A stretch of DNA of 64,000 nt. It comes from Alicyclobacillus sp. SP_1 (GTDB taxonomy: Bacteria > Bacillota > Bacilli > Alicyclobacillales > Alicyclobacillaceae). The translations under genes were made by a program, and so were the position numbers. The stretch covers positions 1-64,000 of the forward strand of contig NZ_JAMCCX010000011.1 of assembly GCF_024706985.1 (NCBI RefSeq), in the 5' to 3' direction. Shown piece by piece: positions 34,796 through 43,768 of this stretch. The first letter of the stretch is position 1. The number at the start of each line of letters is the position of its first letter. The notes beneath the pieces were generated by a model. That model made no database searches. It saw only the letters and a program-made list of their open reading frames with translations, and was not told the DNA's origin.

Positions 34796-36079
34796 CTAGT
34801 ACTGAGACCAGTCTACCGTGGTTTCAAGACGATGTTTAACTTCCTTCAAAAATTGGCCCGCCACCCATCCATCGAGTACACGGTGATCTAGAGACAAGCA
34901 AAGATTCACCATGCTCCGAATAGCCAACATGTCCTGCACGACCACAGGGCGCTTGACGACGGACTCCACGGAAAGAATGGCCGCTTGCGGCGCATTGAGG
35001 ATTGGTTGAGACAAGATAGAACCAAATGCCCCAGTATTGTTCACGGTGAACGTGCCACCCTCCATATCTTGCACCGTCAGTTTGCCAGTGCGCGCATCGC
35101 TCGCCAAGCGATTCAACTCATGAGCGATACCACGTACACTGAGCCGGTCAGCATCATGGATGACGGGTACGACGAGAACGTCGTCTGTAGCAATGGCAAT
35201 CGACAGATGAACATGTTTCATCACTCGAATCTCGTCGCCGACCCACGCTGAATTAAGCATGGGGAACTTCTTCAGAGACTCCGCGATGACTTTGATAAAG
35301 AAAGGAAGAAACGTCAACTTGATACCTTCAGTACGCTCGAAGTTGCTCTTGTGAGCGTCGCGGTAGGTTGCCAACCCGGTGACATCAGCCTCCACCATGG
35401 TCCAGGCGTGAGGAGCATTACGTTTGCTTTCCACCATCCTCTTGGCAATCGTCCGCCGAATCGGAGATGGTTTCACTACCTCAAAATCGCCACTCGGCGC
35501 TGTATGTGAAAGTCGCTCCGCTGGCTTTGACTCTGTGTCTGTTGGCGCTGCCACCGTCTCGTCAACAGGGCTCGATGATGCCACGGATGAGGTGGACTGG
35601 GGTGGATTCGCGATATGCGCAAGAACGTCCTTGCGCGTAATGCGTCCCCCTTCTCCCGATCCGCTGACTTCGTTCAAATCGAGATCATGTTCTTCTGCTA
35701 ATCGAAGTACTGCAGGAGAATAGCGCCCGCGCATAGATTTATCGGGCATCGGCGGCTTCGATTCGGCTGGCACCTCTGCCGTCGTAGCGGACACGCTCTT
35801 AGGCGAATCCGCTGCTTCCTCCTTAAGACTTTCAGAAGGCACAGAACCTGCTTCCTGCACTCGGCAGATGAGCGTGCCGACGGCAACCGTGTCGCCCTCA
35901 GCCACCAGCAATTCCGCGACGATTCCGGAGACATCGGAAGGCACCTCTGCCGTCACCTTATCGGTCACAACTTCCGCCAATGGTTCGTATTTCGCCACCG
36001 GATCTCCCACTTGTTTCAGCCAACGTCCAATGGTGCCTTCGGTTACGCTTTCTCCCAATTGCGGCATTTTGATATCCAT
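34796..36079 (-). CDS. bkdB: Branched-chain 2-oxoacid dehydrogenase E2 (dihydrolipoyl acyltransferase)
   Basis: 427 residues: lipoyl domain 1-75 with lysine in EVVTDKVTAEVPS, a linker, peripheral subunit-binding domain (about 116-153, SPAVLRLAEEHDLDLNEVSGSG), a Pro/Ser/Thr linker and the catalytic domain with SLDHRVLDG. It transfers the acyl group to CoA. The order E1 alpha, E1 beta, E2, and the neighbouring leucine dehydrogenase, point to branched-chain substrates rather than pyruvate. AAGGAGGTGATGG precedes the ATG. Confidence 0.9.
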   Translation of the reverse strand: MDIKMPQLGESVTEGTIGRWLKQVGDPVAKYEPLAEVVTDKVTAEVPSDVSGIVAELLVAEGDTVAVGTLICRVQEAGSVPSESLKEEAADSPKSVSATTAEVPAESKPPMPDKSMRGRYSPAVLRLAEEHDLDLNEVSGSGEGGRITRKDVLAHIANPPQSTSSVASSSPVDETVAAPTDTESKPAERLSHTAPSGDFEVVKPSPIRRTIAKRMVESKRNAPHAWTMVEADVTGLATYRDAHKSNFERTEGIKLTFLPFFIKVIAESLKKFPMLNSAWVGDEIRVMKHVHLSIAIATDDVLVVPVIHDADRLSVRGIAHELNRLASDARTGKLTVQDMEGGTFTVNNTGAFGSILSQPILNAPQAAILSVESVVKRPVVVQDMLAIRSMVNLCLSLDHRVLDGWVAGQFLKEVKHRLETTVDWSQY

Positions 36080-36105
36080 CGACCATCACCTCCTTGCAAA
36101 ACTGT

Positions 36106-37089
36106 TTAGTAACGAGCCAACGTTCGAATCGCGTTTGCGATTTTGTCGGCCGAGAGCATGTACTCTTTTTCCAACACTGAGGAAAACGGCATGGCTGGGA
36201 CTTCTGGCCCACAGAGTCGCTGAATGGGTGCATCAAGGTCAAAGAGACAGTGTTCGGCGATGGTTGCTGACACTTCCGCACCCACTCCGCAGACTTTATT
36301 ATCTTCGTGCACGACGAGCACCTTACCAGTCTTTCTCGCGGACTCCCAAATCGCATGTTCGTCCAAAGGTCGCAAGGTACGCAAATCGAGTACGTGGGTG
36401 CTAATTCCCTCTTCAGAAAGTTTTGCAGCAGCCTCTAATGCAAATTGCACGGCGAGTCCGTAGGCGATCACTGTCACGTCATCCCCTTCACGGCGAACCT
36501 TCGCGGACCCGATGGGCACACTGTACTCTCCTTCAGGAATTTCTTCTTTGATGAGCCGATAGAGACGTTTATGTTCAAAAAACAGCACAGGGTCTGGGTC
36601 ACGGATGGCAGACACCAGCAGGCCCTTGGCATCTGCAGGAGACGAGGGCACGACGACTTTCAGTCCCGGAAAATGGGTGAACAGAGTCTCGACGCTTTGC
36701 GAATGATACAACGCGCCGTGCACGCCGCCGCCAAACGGCGCTCGAATCACGATGGGACAAGACCAATCCCCGTTTGACCGGTACCGCATACGCGCTGCTT
36801 CCGACAGAATTTGATTGACAGCAGGCATGATGAAGTCGGCAAACTGAATTTCTGCTACCGGCCGCAATCCTCGCGCGGCGGCACCAATGGACACCCCAAC
36901 GATCGCCGATTCTGCGAGCGGTGTGTCCAAAACTCGCTCTTCTCCAAATTGCTCAATCAAGCCTGCTGTTACTCGGAAAACTCCACCTCGGACTCCCACA
37001 TCTTCACCAAGAACAAACACGCGGTCGTCGCGCTTCATCTCTTCTGCCAATGCGTCGTGAATCGCTTCAATGAATTGTCGAACGGCCAT
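36106..37089 (-). CDS. bkdAB: 2-oxoacid dehydrogenase E1 component, beta subunit
   Basis: About 327 residues with the transketolase pyrimidine domain (VFVLGEDVGVRGGVFRVTAGL, DTPLAESAIVGVSIGAA, AEIQFADFIMPAVNQILSEAA) and C-terminal domain (GSAKVRREGDDVTVIAYG, VVHEDNKVCGVGAEVSA). With the alpha subunit it decarboxylates branched-chain 2-oxoacids using thiamine diphosphate. The ATG at 37089 overlaps the end of the alpha subunit gene, with a purine-rich GGAAGGGGGG upstream. Confidence 0.9.
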   Translation of the reverse strand: MAVRQFIEAIHDALAEEMKRDDRVFVLGEDVGVRGGVFRVTAGLIEQFGEERVLDTPLAESAIVGVSIGAAARGLRPVAEIQFADFIMPAVNQILSEAARMRYRSNGDWSCPIVIRAPFGGGVHGALYHSQSVETLFTHFPGLKVVVPSSPADAKGLLVSAIRDPDPVLFFEHKRLYRLIKEEIPEGEYSVPIGSAKVRREGDDVTVIAYGLAVQFALEAAAKLSEEGISTHVLDLRTLRPLDEHAIWESARKTGKVLVVHEDNKVCGVGAEVSATIAEHCLFDLDAPIQRLCGPEVPAMPFSSVLEKEYMLSADKIANAIRTLARY

Positions 37090-38101
37090 TAGTCTCAGTC
37101 CCCCCTTCCGCAAAGACGTGTTTCATGAGCGTCGAGACGTCTGGAGGAGCCGCCTTGTCTGCATACTCTGTTGCTTCATTGACCTGTGCCAAAATTTTCG
37201 CGCGCAACTCCGCATCTTTGGTCTCATCCATCAATCCAACCGACGTAAGATAGCTGCGCATTCTCTCAATAGGCTCGCCTCTTCTGGCTTCGGCAACTTC
37301 TTCTCGGGAGCGATAGGACCTGTCATCGTCGTCACTGGAATGAGGAACAAGGCGATATGTCTTCGCCTCGACCAAGGTCGGTCCCTCTCCGCGTCGGGCT
37401 CGTTCCACCGCCGCCTTGACCACGGCATAGACTTCAACGGCGTCCATTCCATCGACAACGACACCAGGAAATCCGTAGGATGCAGCGCGATCGGCCACAT
37501 TCTCGCAAGCAATTTGCTTTTTTACTGGAATAGATATCGCGTACTGATTATTTTCGCAAAAGAAGATCACTGGAAGCTTGTGAATTCCGGCAAAATTAGC
37601 AGCTTCATGAAAGTCTCCTTGATTGCTTGTACCTTCTCCGAAGGAGACCAGAGACACAGACTTTTCTCCGCGCATTTTACTAGCCAAAGCCATGCCGACG
37701 GCGTGAGGAATCTGCGTTCCCACGGGGCTGCTGCCTGTGAGAATGTTGCGCTGGCGGTCTCCAAAATGGCCCGGCATTTGACGCCCACCACTATTCGGGT
37801 CTTCTGCTTTGGCGAATGCCGACAGCAGCTCATCGCGCGCACTGTGTCCGTAAATAAGAACCAAACAAAGGTCCCGATAGTAGGGAGCAATCAGGTCCAT
37901 CGCGGGGTCTAACGCAAATCCTGCACCTGCCTGCGCTGCTTCCTGGCCTTGACACGATATGACAAAAGGAATTTTCCCAGCCCGATTCAAGACCCACATT
38001 CGCTCGTCCACGGTCCGCGCGAGCAACATCTTTTCATACATTGCCAGAACGTCTTCGTCCGTCAAACCAACTTCTCGATGTCGCGGTAGTTCACTGGACA
38101 A
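37067..38101 (-). CDS. bkdAA: 2-oxoacid dehydrogenase E1 component, alpha subunit
   Basis: 344 residues. The thiamine diphosphate motif GDG...NN is seen as SFGEGTSNQGDFHEAANFAGIHKLPVIFFCENNQYAIS; note GEG in place of GDG. GRQMPGHFG and TGSSPVGTQIPHAVGMALA precede it and the phosphorylation-loop-like RLVPHSSDDDDRSYR follows. It binds thiamine diphosphate and the 2-oxoacid. The last 23 bases overlap the E1 beta gene. Confidence 0.9.
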   Translation of the reverse strand: MSSELPRHREVGLTDEDVLAMYEKMLLARTVDERMWVLNRAGKIPFVISCQGQEAAQAGAGFALDPAMDLIAPYYRDLCLVLIYGHSARDELLSAFAKAEDPNSGGRQMPGHFGDRQRNILTGSSPVGTQIPHAVGMALASKMRGEKSVSLVSFGEGTSNQGDFHEAANFAGIHKLPVIFFCENNQYAISIPVKKQIACENVADRAASYGFPGVVVDGMDAVEVYAVVKAAVERARRGEGPTLVEAKTYRLVPHSSDDDDRSYRSREEVAEARRGEPIERMRSYLTSVGLMDETKDAELRAKILAQVNEATEYADKAAPPDVSTLMKHVFAEGGTETNGRSTIH

Positions 38102-38152
38102 TCTGTCTCTCCTCCTTCAGACAAAAGTTCAAATCAACTCGCCAACGAAAGT

Positions 38153-39574
38153 TCAGGCGTGAATTGCGCGGCCATCGACTGCCAAAGCAGCTTCGCCGAG
38201 AACTTCCGCCAATGTAGGATGAGGATGAATGGTGTGAGCAATCTCCCACGGCGTGGCGTTTAAGACCATCGCCAAGCTCGCCTCAGAAATAAGGTCCGTC
38301 GCATGGGGTCCCACCAGATGGACGCCAAGAATGTCTTCTGTTTCTGCATCTGCAACCACTTTTGCGAATCCCGAACCATCGCCGTGAACAAGCGCTTTGC
38401 CAATCGCCTGAAAGGGAAACTTGCCCACTTTGACGCGGTGACCTCGTTTGGTCGCTTCGGCTTCCGTCCATCCAATCGAGGCTACCTCCGGCCGACTGTA
38501 TGTACAGCGGGGGATGTGTTCCGAAAGGAGCGGTCGAGGACTTCTTCCGCTCATCACTTCGACGGCATGAATGCCTTCATGCGCTGCTACATGTGCTAAT
38601 TGGATACCGCCGATGACATCGCCGATGGCAAAAATATTTTCCTCAGCAGTTCGGTAATCAGTGTCCACCTGAATAGCGCCGCGTTCGAGCTTGATCTCGG
38701 TCGCTTCAATTCCGATGTTCTCTACAACCGGTGTTCTTCCTACGGCAACCAAGACTTTGTCGACACTCAATTCCACCGTCTGACCGTTTTGTTCATAGGC
38801 CAGAGTAACAACCTCCGAAGTCCGCATTTGCTCCGGGAGTACCTTGGCCCCGGTCACCACGTGTACACCTCGTGAACTGAGTGCACGATGGACCTCACGG
38901 CTAATCTCCTCATCTTCAAGCGGCAAAATGCGCGGCATAAATTCCAGCACCGTCACATCCACTCCGAAGTCGGAGAGCATCGAAGCCCACTCAATGCCAA
39001 TAGCACCACCGCCGATAATCGCAAGCGACGATGGTAATTCCGCCCATTCTAGTGCATCGTCAGAAGAAACCACCCGCACTCCGTCGAGGGTCAGACCGGG
39101 CAACGTATTAGGCTTAGAGCCAGTCGCAATTAATGTGAACCGCGGAGACAAAATTTCCGTTTCCCCATCCGAATATTCGACGGAAACGGCTCCTGACTGT
39201 GGAGAAAAAATGGACGGCCCCATAACTCGACCAATACCTCGAATCACGCGTATCTCATGTTTTTTCATGAGGAATTCAACACCACGGTGCAACTGCGCGA
39301 CGACCTTTTCCTTTCGTGCCATGGCCGTCGTGAGTTGAAATTCCAAGCCCGTCACTTCAATGCCAAAATCTGCAGACTCTTTCATCTGTGCCATCAATTC
39401 CGCACTGCGTAACAAGGCTTTACTGGGAATACATCCCCTGTGGAGACACGTGCCTCCCAGCTTGTCTTTCTCCACCACCGCCACCCGTAAGCCCAGTTGC
39501 GAGGCCCGAATGGCAGCAACATATCCACCAGTGCCACCACCCAATACAACCAAGTCCAATTCTGTTTCCGGCAT
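38153..39574 (-). CDS. lpdA: Dihydrolipoyl dehydrogenase (E3)
   Basis: 473 residues: FAD-binding VVLGGGTGGYVAAIRASQLG, redox-active pair in GGTCLHRGCIPSKALL, NAD-binding IIGGGAIGIEWASMLSDFG, and the catalytic HPHPTLAE near the C-terminus. It reoxidises E2 dihydrolipoamide and yields NADH. Its place between bcd and E1 alpha marks it as the dedicated E3 of this complex. The ATG has a GGAGGCGC ribosome site. Confidence 0.93.
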   Translation of the reverse strand: MPETELDLVVLGGGTGGYVAAIRASQLGLRVAVVEKDKLGGTCLHRGCIPSKALLRSAELMAQMKESADFGIEVTGLEFQLTTAMARKEKVVAQLHRGVEFLMKKHEIRVIRGIGRVMGPSIFSPQSGAVSVEYSDGETEILSPRFTLIATGSKPNTLPGLTLDGVRVVSSDDALEWAELPSSLAIIGGGAIGIEWASMLSDFGVDVTVLEFMPRILPLEDEEISREVHRALSSRGVHVVTGAKVLPEQMRTSEVVTLAYEQNGQTVELSVDKVLVAVGRTPVVENIGIEATEIKLERGAIQVDTDYRTAEENIFAIGDVIGGIQLAHVAAHEGIHAVEVMSGRSPRPLLSEHIPRCTYSRPEVASIGWTEAEATKRGHRVKVGKFPFQAIGKALVHGDGSGFAKVVADAETEDILGVHLVGPHATDLISEASLAMVLNATPWEIAHTIHPHPTLAEVLGEAALAVDGRAIHA

Positions 39575-39626
39575 CTTAGCGCCTCCTTTCTCTTAGACCG
39601 ACAGGGCCTATCTCTGTAAAGCGATG

Positions 39627-40718
39627 CTATTTCTGAAGTACCGTGCGACTTCCCTGAACGAATGTGCTACGAACTTGTTGCATCAATTGTATACGTTCCT
39701 CCGCCATGTGGTCGGCGGCCGCATAGGATGGGATACTTTCACGCTCTGAAACAGCGTACAATTCGAGCATGATATTGTAAATATTGTCCACTTTCTTCAT
39801 CGCTCGGTCAGCCTGATATCCTTCTAATTCATCCGCCACATTAATAAGTCCGCCAGAGTTAATGACGTAATCGGGGGCGTAGAGAATCCCATGGCTATGA
39901 AGCCAGTCACCATGCCGAGCTTCTCCCAACTGATTGTTTGCGGAACCGGCAATCGCCTTGCACTTCAATTTAGGCAGAGTCTGGTCGTTCAAAACTGCGC
40001 CTAGCGCACAGGGAGCGAGAATATCGCAGCGTACATCAAATATCTCTTGAATGCCGACTGCCTCAGCCCCGAATTCTTCCTTCGCGCGCATCACCGCGTC
40101 TGGATTAATGTCGGTCACCACCAGCTTGCCACCGGCATCATGAATTTGTTGCGCCAAGGCATAACCCACACTACCCAAGCCCTGAATGGCGACCGTCTTA
40201 CCGCTCAAGTCGTCGCTTCCAAGTGCAACTTTGGCAGTGGCCTGCATCCCACGAAACACGCCAAAAGCAGTCATCGGACTAGGATTACCACCGGAACCAT
40301 AGGCCTTCGACACGCCGGTGACAAAGGTGGTTTCCGTATGAATCATGTCCATATCAGACACCGTGGTGCCCACATCTTCTGCCGTGATATAACGCCCGCC
40401 GAGGCTTTGGATATATCGTCCGAGGGAGCGGAACAACGCTTCACTTTTATCTTTCTTCGCGTCTCCGATCACTACCGTCTTACCGCCACCCAGGTTGAGC
40501 CCGGCTGCGGCTGCCTTGTATGTCATTCCGCGAGAGAGTCGAAGCGCATCCAGAAGTGCCTCTTCTTCAGAAGCATATGGCCACATCCGGCATCCTCCAA
40601 GAGCTGGGCCTAACGTCGTGTCATGAATGGCAATAATCGCCTTGAGACCAGACGCTTTGTCGTGACAATATATCACTTGCTCATAGTCATATTCCGATAG
40701 ATAATCAAATAATTCCAT
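39627..40718 (-). CDS. bcd: Leucine (branched-chain amino acid) dehydrogenase
   Basis: 363 residues. [44 protein letters not shown] includes the catalytic lysines of the Glu/Leu/Phe/Val dehydrogenase family; [13 protein letters not shown] and the NAD motif [15 protein letters not shown] follow. It deaminates Leu, Val and Ile to 2-oxoacids. It is the first gene after the regulator and probably starts the operon. Confidence 0.92.
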   Translation of the reverse strand: MELFDYLSEYDYEQVIYCHDKASGLKAIIAIHDTTLGPALGGCRMWPYASEEEALLDALRLSRGMTYKAAAAGLNLGGGKTVVIGDAKKDKSEALFRSLGRYIQSLGGRYITAEDVGTTVSDMDMIHTETTFVTGVSKAYGSGGNPSPMTAFGVFRGMQATAKVALGSDDLSGKTVAIQGLGSVGYALAQQIHDAGGKLVVTDINPDAVMRAKEEFGAEAVGIQEIFDVRCDILAPCALGAVLNDQTLPKLKCKAIAGSANNQLGEARHGDWLHSHGILYAPDYVINSGGLINVADELEGYQADRAMKKVDNIYNIMLELYAVSERESIPSYAAADHMAEERIQLMQQVRSTFVQGSRTVLQK

Positions 40719-40793
40719 TTAATAGTCCCCCCGTCTTTCTCATAGGAATCTACGTAGTTCGCTATCGGAGAAGAAAGCGCTACCGTACTTCCG

Positions 40794-40900
40794 AGTATAG
40801 TCGAATTGAAACGACCACTACCAAAGACAGAAAACGCAGTATTTTCTCCCAGAGAACAGTGTGAAGTTTTTTGCGCACCGTGCAAAATATTGCAAGCAAG
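40794..40900 (-). promoter_or_regulatory. Control region of the branched-chain operon
   Basis: Between bcd and the regulator gene, repeated TTGC/GCAA half-sites form two inverted repeats: TTGCGCACCGTGCAA (40871-40885) and TGCAA-AATA-TTGCA (40881-40894). On the minus strand TATACT (40799-40794) could be a sigma-A -10 box, but no good -35 box is seen, as expected for an activator-dependent promoter. No TGGCAC-N5-TTGCA sigma-54 element was found; only a bare GG-N10-GC core exists near 40836-40849. Confidence 0.4.
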
Positions 40901-40921
40901 CGTTTTCATATAAACTTTGAG

Positions 40922-42982
40922 TCACGGTCCGTCACTACCCATTTTGTAGTATAACGACCGCACCGAAATGCCGAGTCTCCTCGCAGTCTCCGTCTTATTT
41001 CCGCCCGTCTCCGAGAGCGTTTGCTGAATGAGAAGCTTTTCTATGGATTTCATTCTATCTGCAAGCGTTCCATGTAATGGGAGCATGGACGGCAACGCCT
41101 CGGCCGTCGTTGTCTGCTCCAAATTCGGAAATCCGAGCGGCGGAAGATGATGCGCACGAAGTTTCGTCTCCGCATATCCGACCGCCATCATGGCCCGTCC
41201 TAACACATTCTCCAATTCTCGGACGTTACCAGGCCAGTCCCATCGTGAAAGGGCAGCAATTGCATCGGGATCAACCTCTGTGACGTTTCGACCATAAGTT
41301 TGATTATGGCGCGAAACAATGGCTATCGCCAACTGCGCCAAGTCTTCTTTGCGGTATCGCAGCGGTGGAATAAAGATAGGTATGACATTCAGACGATAGT
41401 ATAAATCCTCGCGAAAGGTGCCACGAGCCACCGCCTGTTCTAAATTCACGTGCGTTGCACAGATGAAACGCACATCCACTGGCACCGGTCGACTTCCGCC
41501 GACCCGGACAATCTCCCTCTCTTGAATGGCGCGAAGCAATTTGGCTTGCGTAGCCAAGCTCAACTCTCCAATTTCGTCCAAAAACAACGTACCGCCGGAT
41601 GCATCTTCCATCAATCCGACGCGCTTTTGCGCACTCATTTCCCAAGTGCTTGGTTCCTGACCAAACAACTCAACTTCGAGTAAACCCTCGCCGAGAGAGG
41701 CACAGTTGACGCGCAAAAAAGGTTTTCCAGCGCGGTCACTCTCCTGATGAATGGCGTGCGCGAACAATTCTTTCCCCGTTCCCGACTCTCCGCGCAGCAA
41801 AACTGTCGCTGGCGTAGCCGCCGCGCGTTTGGCTTGTTCAATGGCGACGACCATCGACTGGCTACCACCGACAATGTCAGCAAAACTGTACCGTGCAGAC
41901 AATGAGCGAAGGAGTCGATTCGCCTTGTTCAATTCAGCATTCAACCGGGCAATCTCCGAAATGTCGTGAATCACGCCAACGGCACCGCGCAACTCCCCCT
42001 CTACCCAAATCGGAGCAACATCGACAATCACTTCGCGACGCTGCAAACCAACCTTAAGAGGCACGCTCTTAACGGGTTTGCCCGTACGCAGGACTTGAAG
42101 GTGCATACTTTCGCCCTCCGCTATGTCCACTTCTGCCGGATGGCCGATGACCTCTTCAGGGGACAGTCCCGTCAATCTTGTGTAAGCCGGATTGATGAGA
42201 AGTCCCATCCCATTCTTGTCAACGACCGAAATGGCATCCTGTGTACTTTGAATAACCGCTTCAAGCCACTGTTGCAGTTCCCTTAAATTGGTGACTTCTT
42301 CAGCCAATCGCCGAACTTCCGTGACATCTCGAAGAACGACCATAGCTCCAATGCGACTCCCATTTTCATCATCGATTGGCAGGCAGTGCACGACTAAGTC
42401 TGTCCCCGTGTCGGAGGTCATTTGCAAAACGCGACCGTCATGCCCAGAGAGAACAGGCCGTACCGTTTCATCCGGAATCCAATTCGTCGACTTACGGCCT
42501 CGAATTTCATGCTCTGGTGTGCCGAGCAGTCTGGAAGCTGCCGCATTGCAGAAGGTGACACGCGTCCCTAAGTCGATACCAATCATGCCATCATGGGTAG
42601 CGTCCAAAATCCGCTGCAGATCTCGCTGACGTGTCCTTGCTGCTCCAATCAACCGCTCTTTTTCTCCCATAAGAAGGAGAAAGAACTTTAACGCAGACGC
42701 CGGAACGACAATCGGCTCCACAGGAAATCGGCGCAACAGGCTCATGTAGACCGCAGTGTCTCCAGTCACCTCCAAAATGACATCAATCTGAGAACGAACA
42801 ACCTGCAAGGCAGCGTCGATATCGTTTGCAACTGGGATCCCTTTCTCCTTGGCCACTGCGATGCCTGGCGCTGACCCATCGATGTCTACCACGCAAGCAA
42901 TAGAAACTTCTCGGTAGTCTGCCAGTGTATGGAGTACCTTGGCTCCGCCTTTACCCGCTCCAATGAGAATCAGGTTCATCAC
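40922..42982 (-). CDS. BkdR-like AAA+ transcriptional regulator lacking the GAFTGA loop
   Basis: 686 residues: N-terminal Rossmann-like segment (LILIGAGKGGAKVLHTLAD), two PAS domains (about 120-225 and 240-345), an AAA+ domain with Walker A GESGTGKE (398-405), Walker B GGTLFLDEIGEL (463-474) and FREDLYYRLN (523-532), and a Fis-type HTH at the end. The sigma-54 contacting motif GAFTGA, expected after ELFGQE, is replaced by PSTWEMSAQ (about 443-451). It probably senses a branched-chain metabolite and regulates the adjacent operon by another mechanism. Confidence 0.85.
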   Translation of the reverse strand: MMNLILIGAGKGGAKVLHTLADYREVSIACVVDIDGSAPGIAVAKEKGIPVANDIDAALQVVRSQIDVILEVTGDTAVYMSLLRRFPVEPIVVPASALKFFLLLMGEKERLIGAARTRQRDLQRILDATHDGMIGIDLGTRVTFCNAAASRLLGTPEHEIRGRKSTNWIPDETVRPVLSGHDGRVLQMTSDTGTDLVVHCLPIDDENGSRIGAMVVLRDVTEVRRLAEEVTNLRELQQWLEAVIQSTQDAISVVDKNGMGLLINPAYTRLTGLSPEEVIGHPAEVDIAEGESMHLQVLRTGKPVKSVPLKVGLQRREVIVDVAPIWVEGELRGAVGVIHDISEIARLNAELNKANRLLRSLSARYSFADIVGGSQSMVVAIEQAKRAAATPATVLLRGESGTGKELFAHAIHQESDRAGKPFLRVNCASLGEGLLEVELFGQEPSTWEMSAQKRVGLMEDASGGTLFLDEIGELSLATQAKLLRAIQEREIVRVGGSRPVPVDVRFICATHVNLEQAVARGTFREDLYYRLNVIPIFIPPLRYRKEDLAQLAIAIVSRHNQTYGRNVTEVDPDAIAALSRWDWPGNVRELENVLGRAMMAVGYAETKLRAHHLPPLGFPNLEQTTTAEALPSMLPLHGTLADRMKSIEKLLIQQTLSETGGNKTETARRLGISVRSLYYKMGSDGP

Positions 42983-42993
42983 ATACCTCCTCG

Positions 42994-43524
42994 TCAGTCG
43001 GTCGATGCCATAGGCACGTTAAAGGTGCCGCTTTTTCCACCAGACTTGTGTACTACCTGCAAATCTCGAATGACCATACCTCGGTCAATCGCCTTGCACA
43101 TGTCATAGACCGTCAAAGCGGCGACCGAACACGCAGTCAACGCCTCCATTTCAATACCAGTTCGATAGTGTGCCGAAACAGTCACCTGAAATTCGAGTGT
43201 CGCACGTTCGCCTTGTCTGTCGAGAAAATGATGCGCAACCTGAACACTGGTCAAAGGTATCGGATGGCACAGTGGAATGAGATCCGGCGTTTTTTTGGCT
43301 CCCATCGAGGCGGCTAATTCGGCGACTAGCAAAACATCCCCTTTTTTAAGCAATCTCTGTTCTACTTGCTCGCGAGTACTCTGCAACATGTCAATCAGCA
43401 CACGCGCAGTCGCAACGCGGTAAGTCACCTCTTTGTTGGATATATCGACCATCGTTGCCCGGCCGTGTTCATCAAAATGGGTAAGTTGACCTTGATTGAC
43501 TGACGTGTCGCCGTTTTGATTCAA
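42994..43524 (-). CDS. moaC: Cyclic pyranopterin monophosphate synthase MoaC
   Basis: 176 residues. MVDISNKEVTYRVATA, KKTPDLIPLCHPIPLTSVQV, YRTGIEMEALTACSVAALTVYDMCKA and HKSGGKSG are diagnostic; the KSGGKSG lysine and the MEALTA region line the active site. It acts in molybdenum cofactor synthesis. TTG start with AAGGAGACG about nine bases upstream. It precedes the bkdR-like gene by 11 bases, so the two may be co-transcribed although functionally unrelated. Confidence 0.92.
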   Translation of the reverse strand: MNQNGDTSVNQGQLTHFDEHGRATMVDISNKEVTYRVATARVLIDMLQSTREQVEQRLLKKGDVLLVAELAASMGAKKTPDLIPLCHPIPLTSVQVAHHFLDRQGERATLEFQVTVSAHYRTGIEMEALTACSVAALTVYDMCKAIDRGMVIRDLQVVHKSGGKSGTFNVPMASTD

Positions 43525-43768
43525 AGAATTCGTCTCCTTCTATGTACAATGTAAAAGCACAATTTAAAAGTAGAATGTAACATGATGCACTGTCTTTCGC
43601 GGTCATCATGGGCCATGAACTTCGCGATGGGTTGTGCGACATGTTAAAATACAGGGCGTCTCTTGCACCTCGTGCTTTCAGTGATTGCGTCCACGGTGCA
43701 GAAACAGCATACTACAAATTGTGGCGAGACTCACTGAACAGCCGCGTCATAGGATGGGAGGCGGAGTC

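Noticed and set aside
40835-40850. Sigma-54 promoter upstream of bcd
   Set aside because: Only the bare GG-N10-GC core is present; flanking consensus bases are absent, and the regulator lacks the sigma-54 contact loop.
43525-43768. Molybdenum cofactor riboswitch between moaC and moaDE
   Set aside because: The interval was read for the conserved Moco RNA elements and none was recognised; it looks like an ordinary divergent promoter region.
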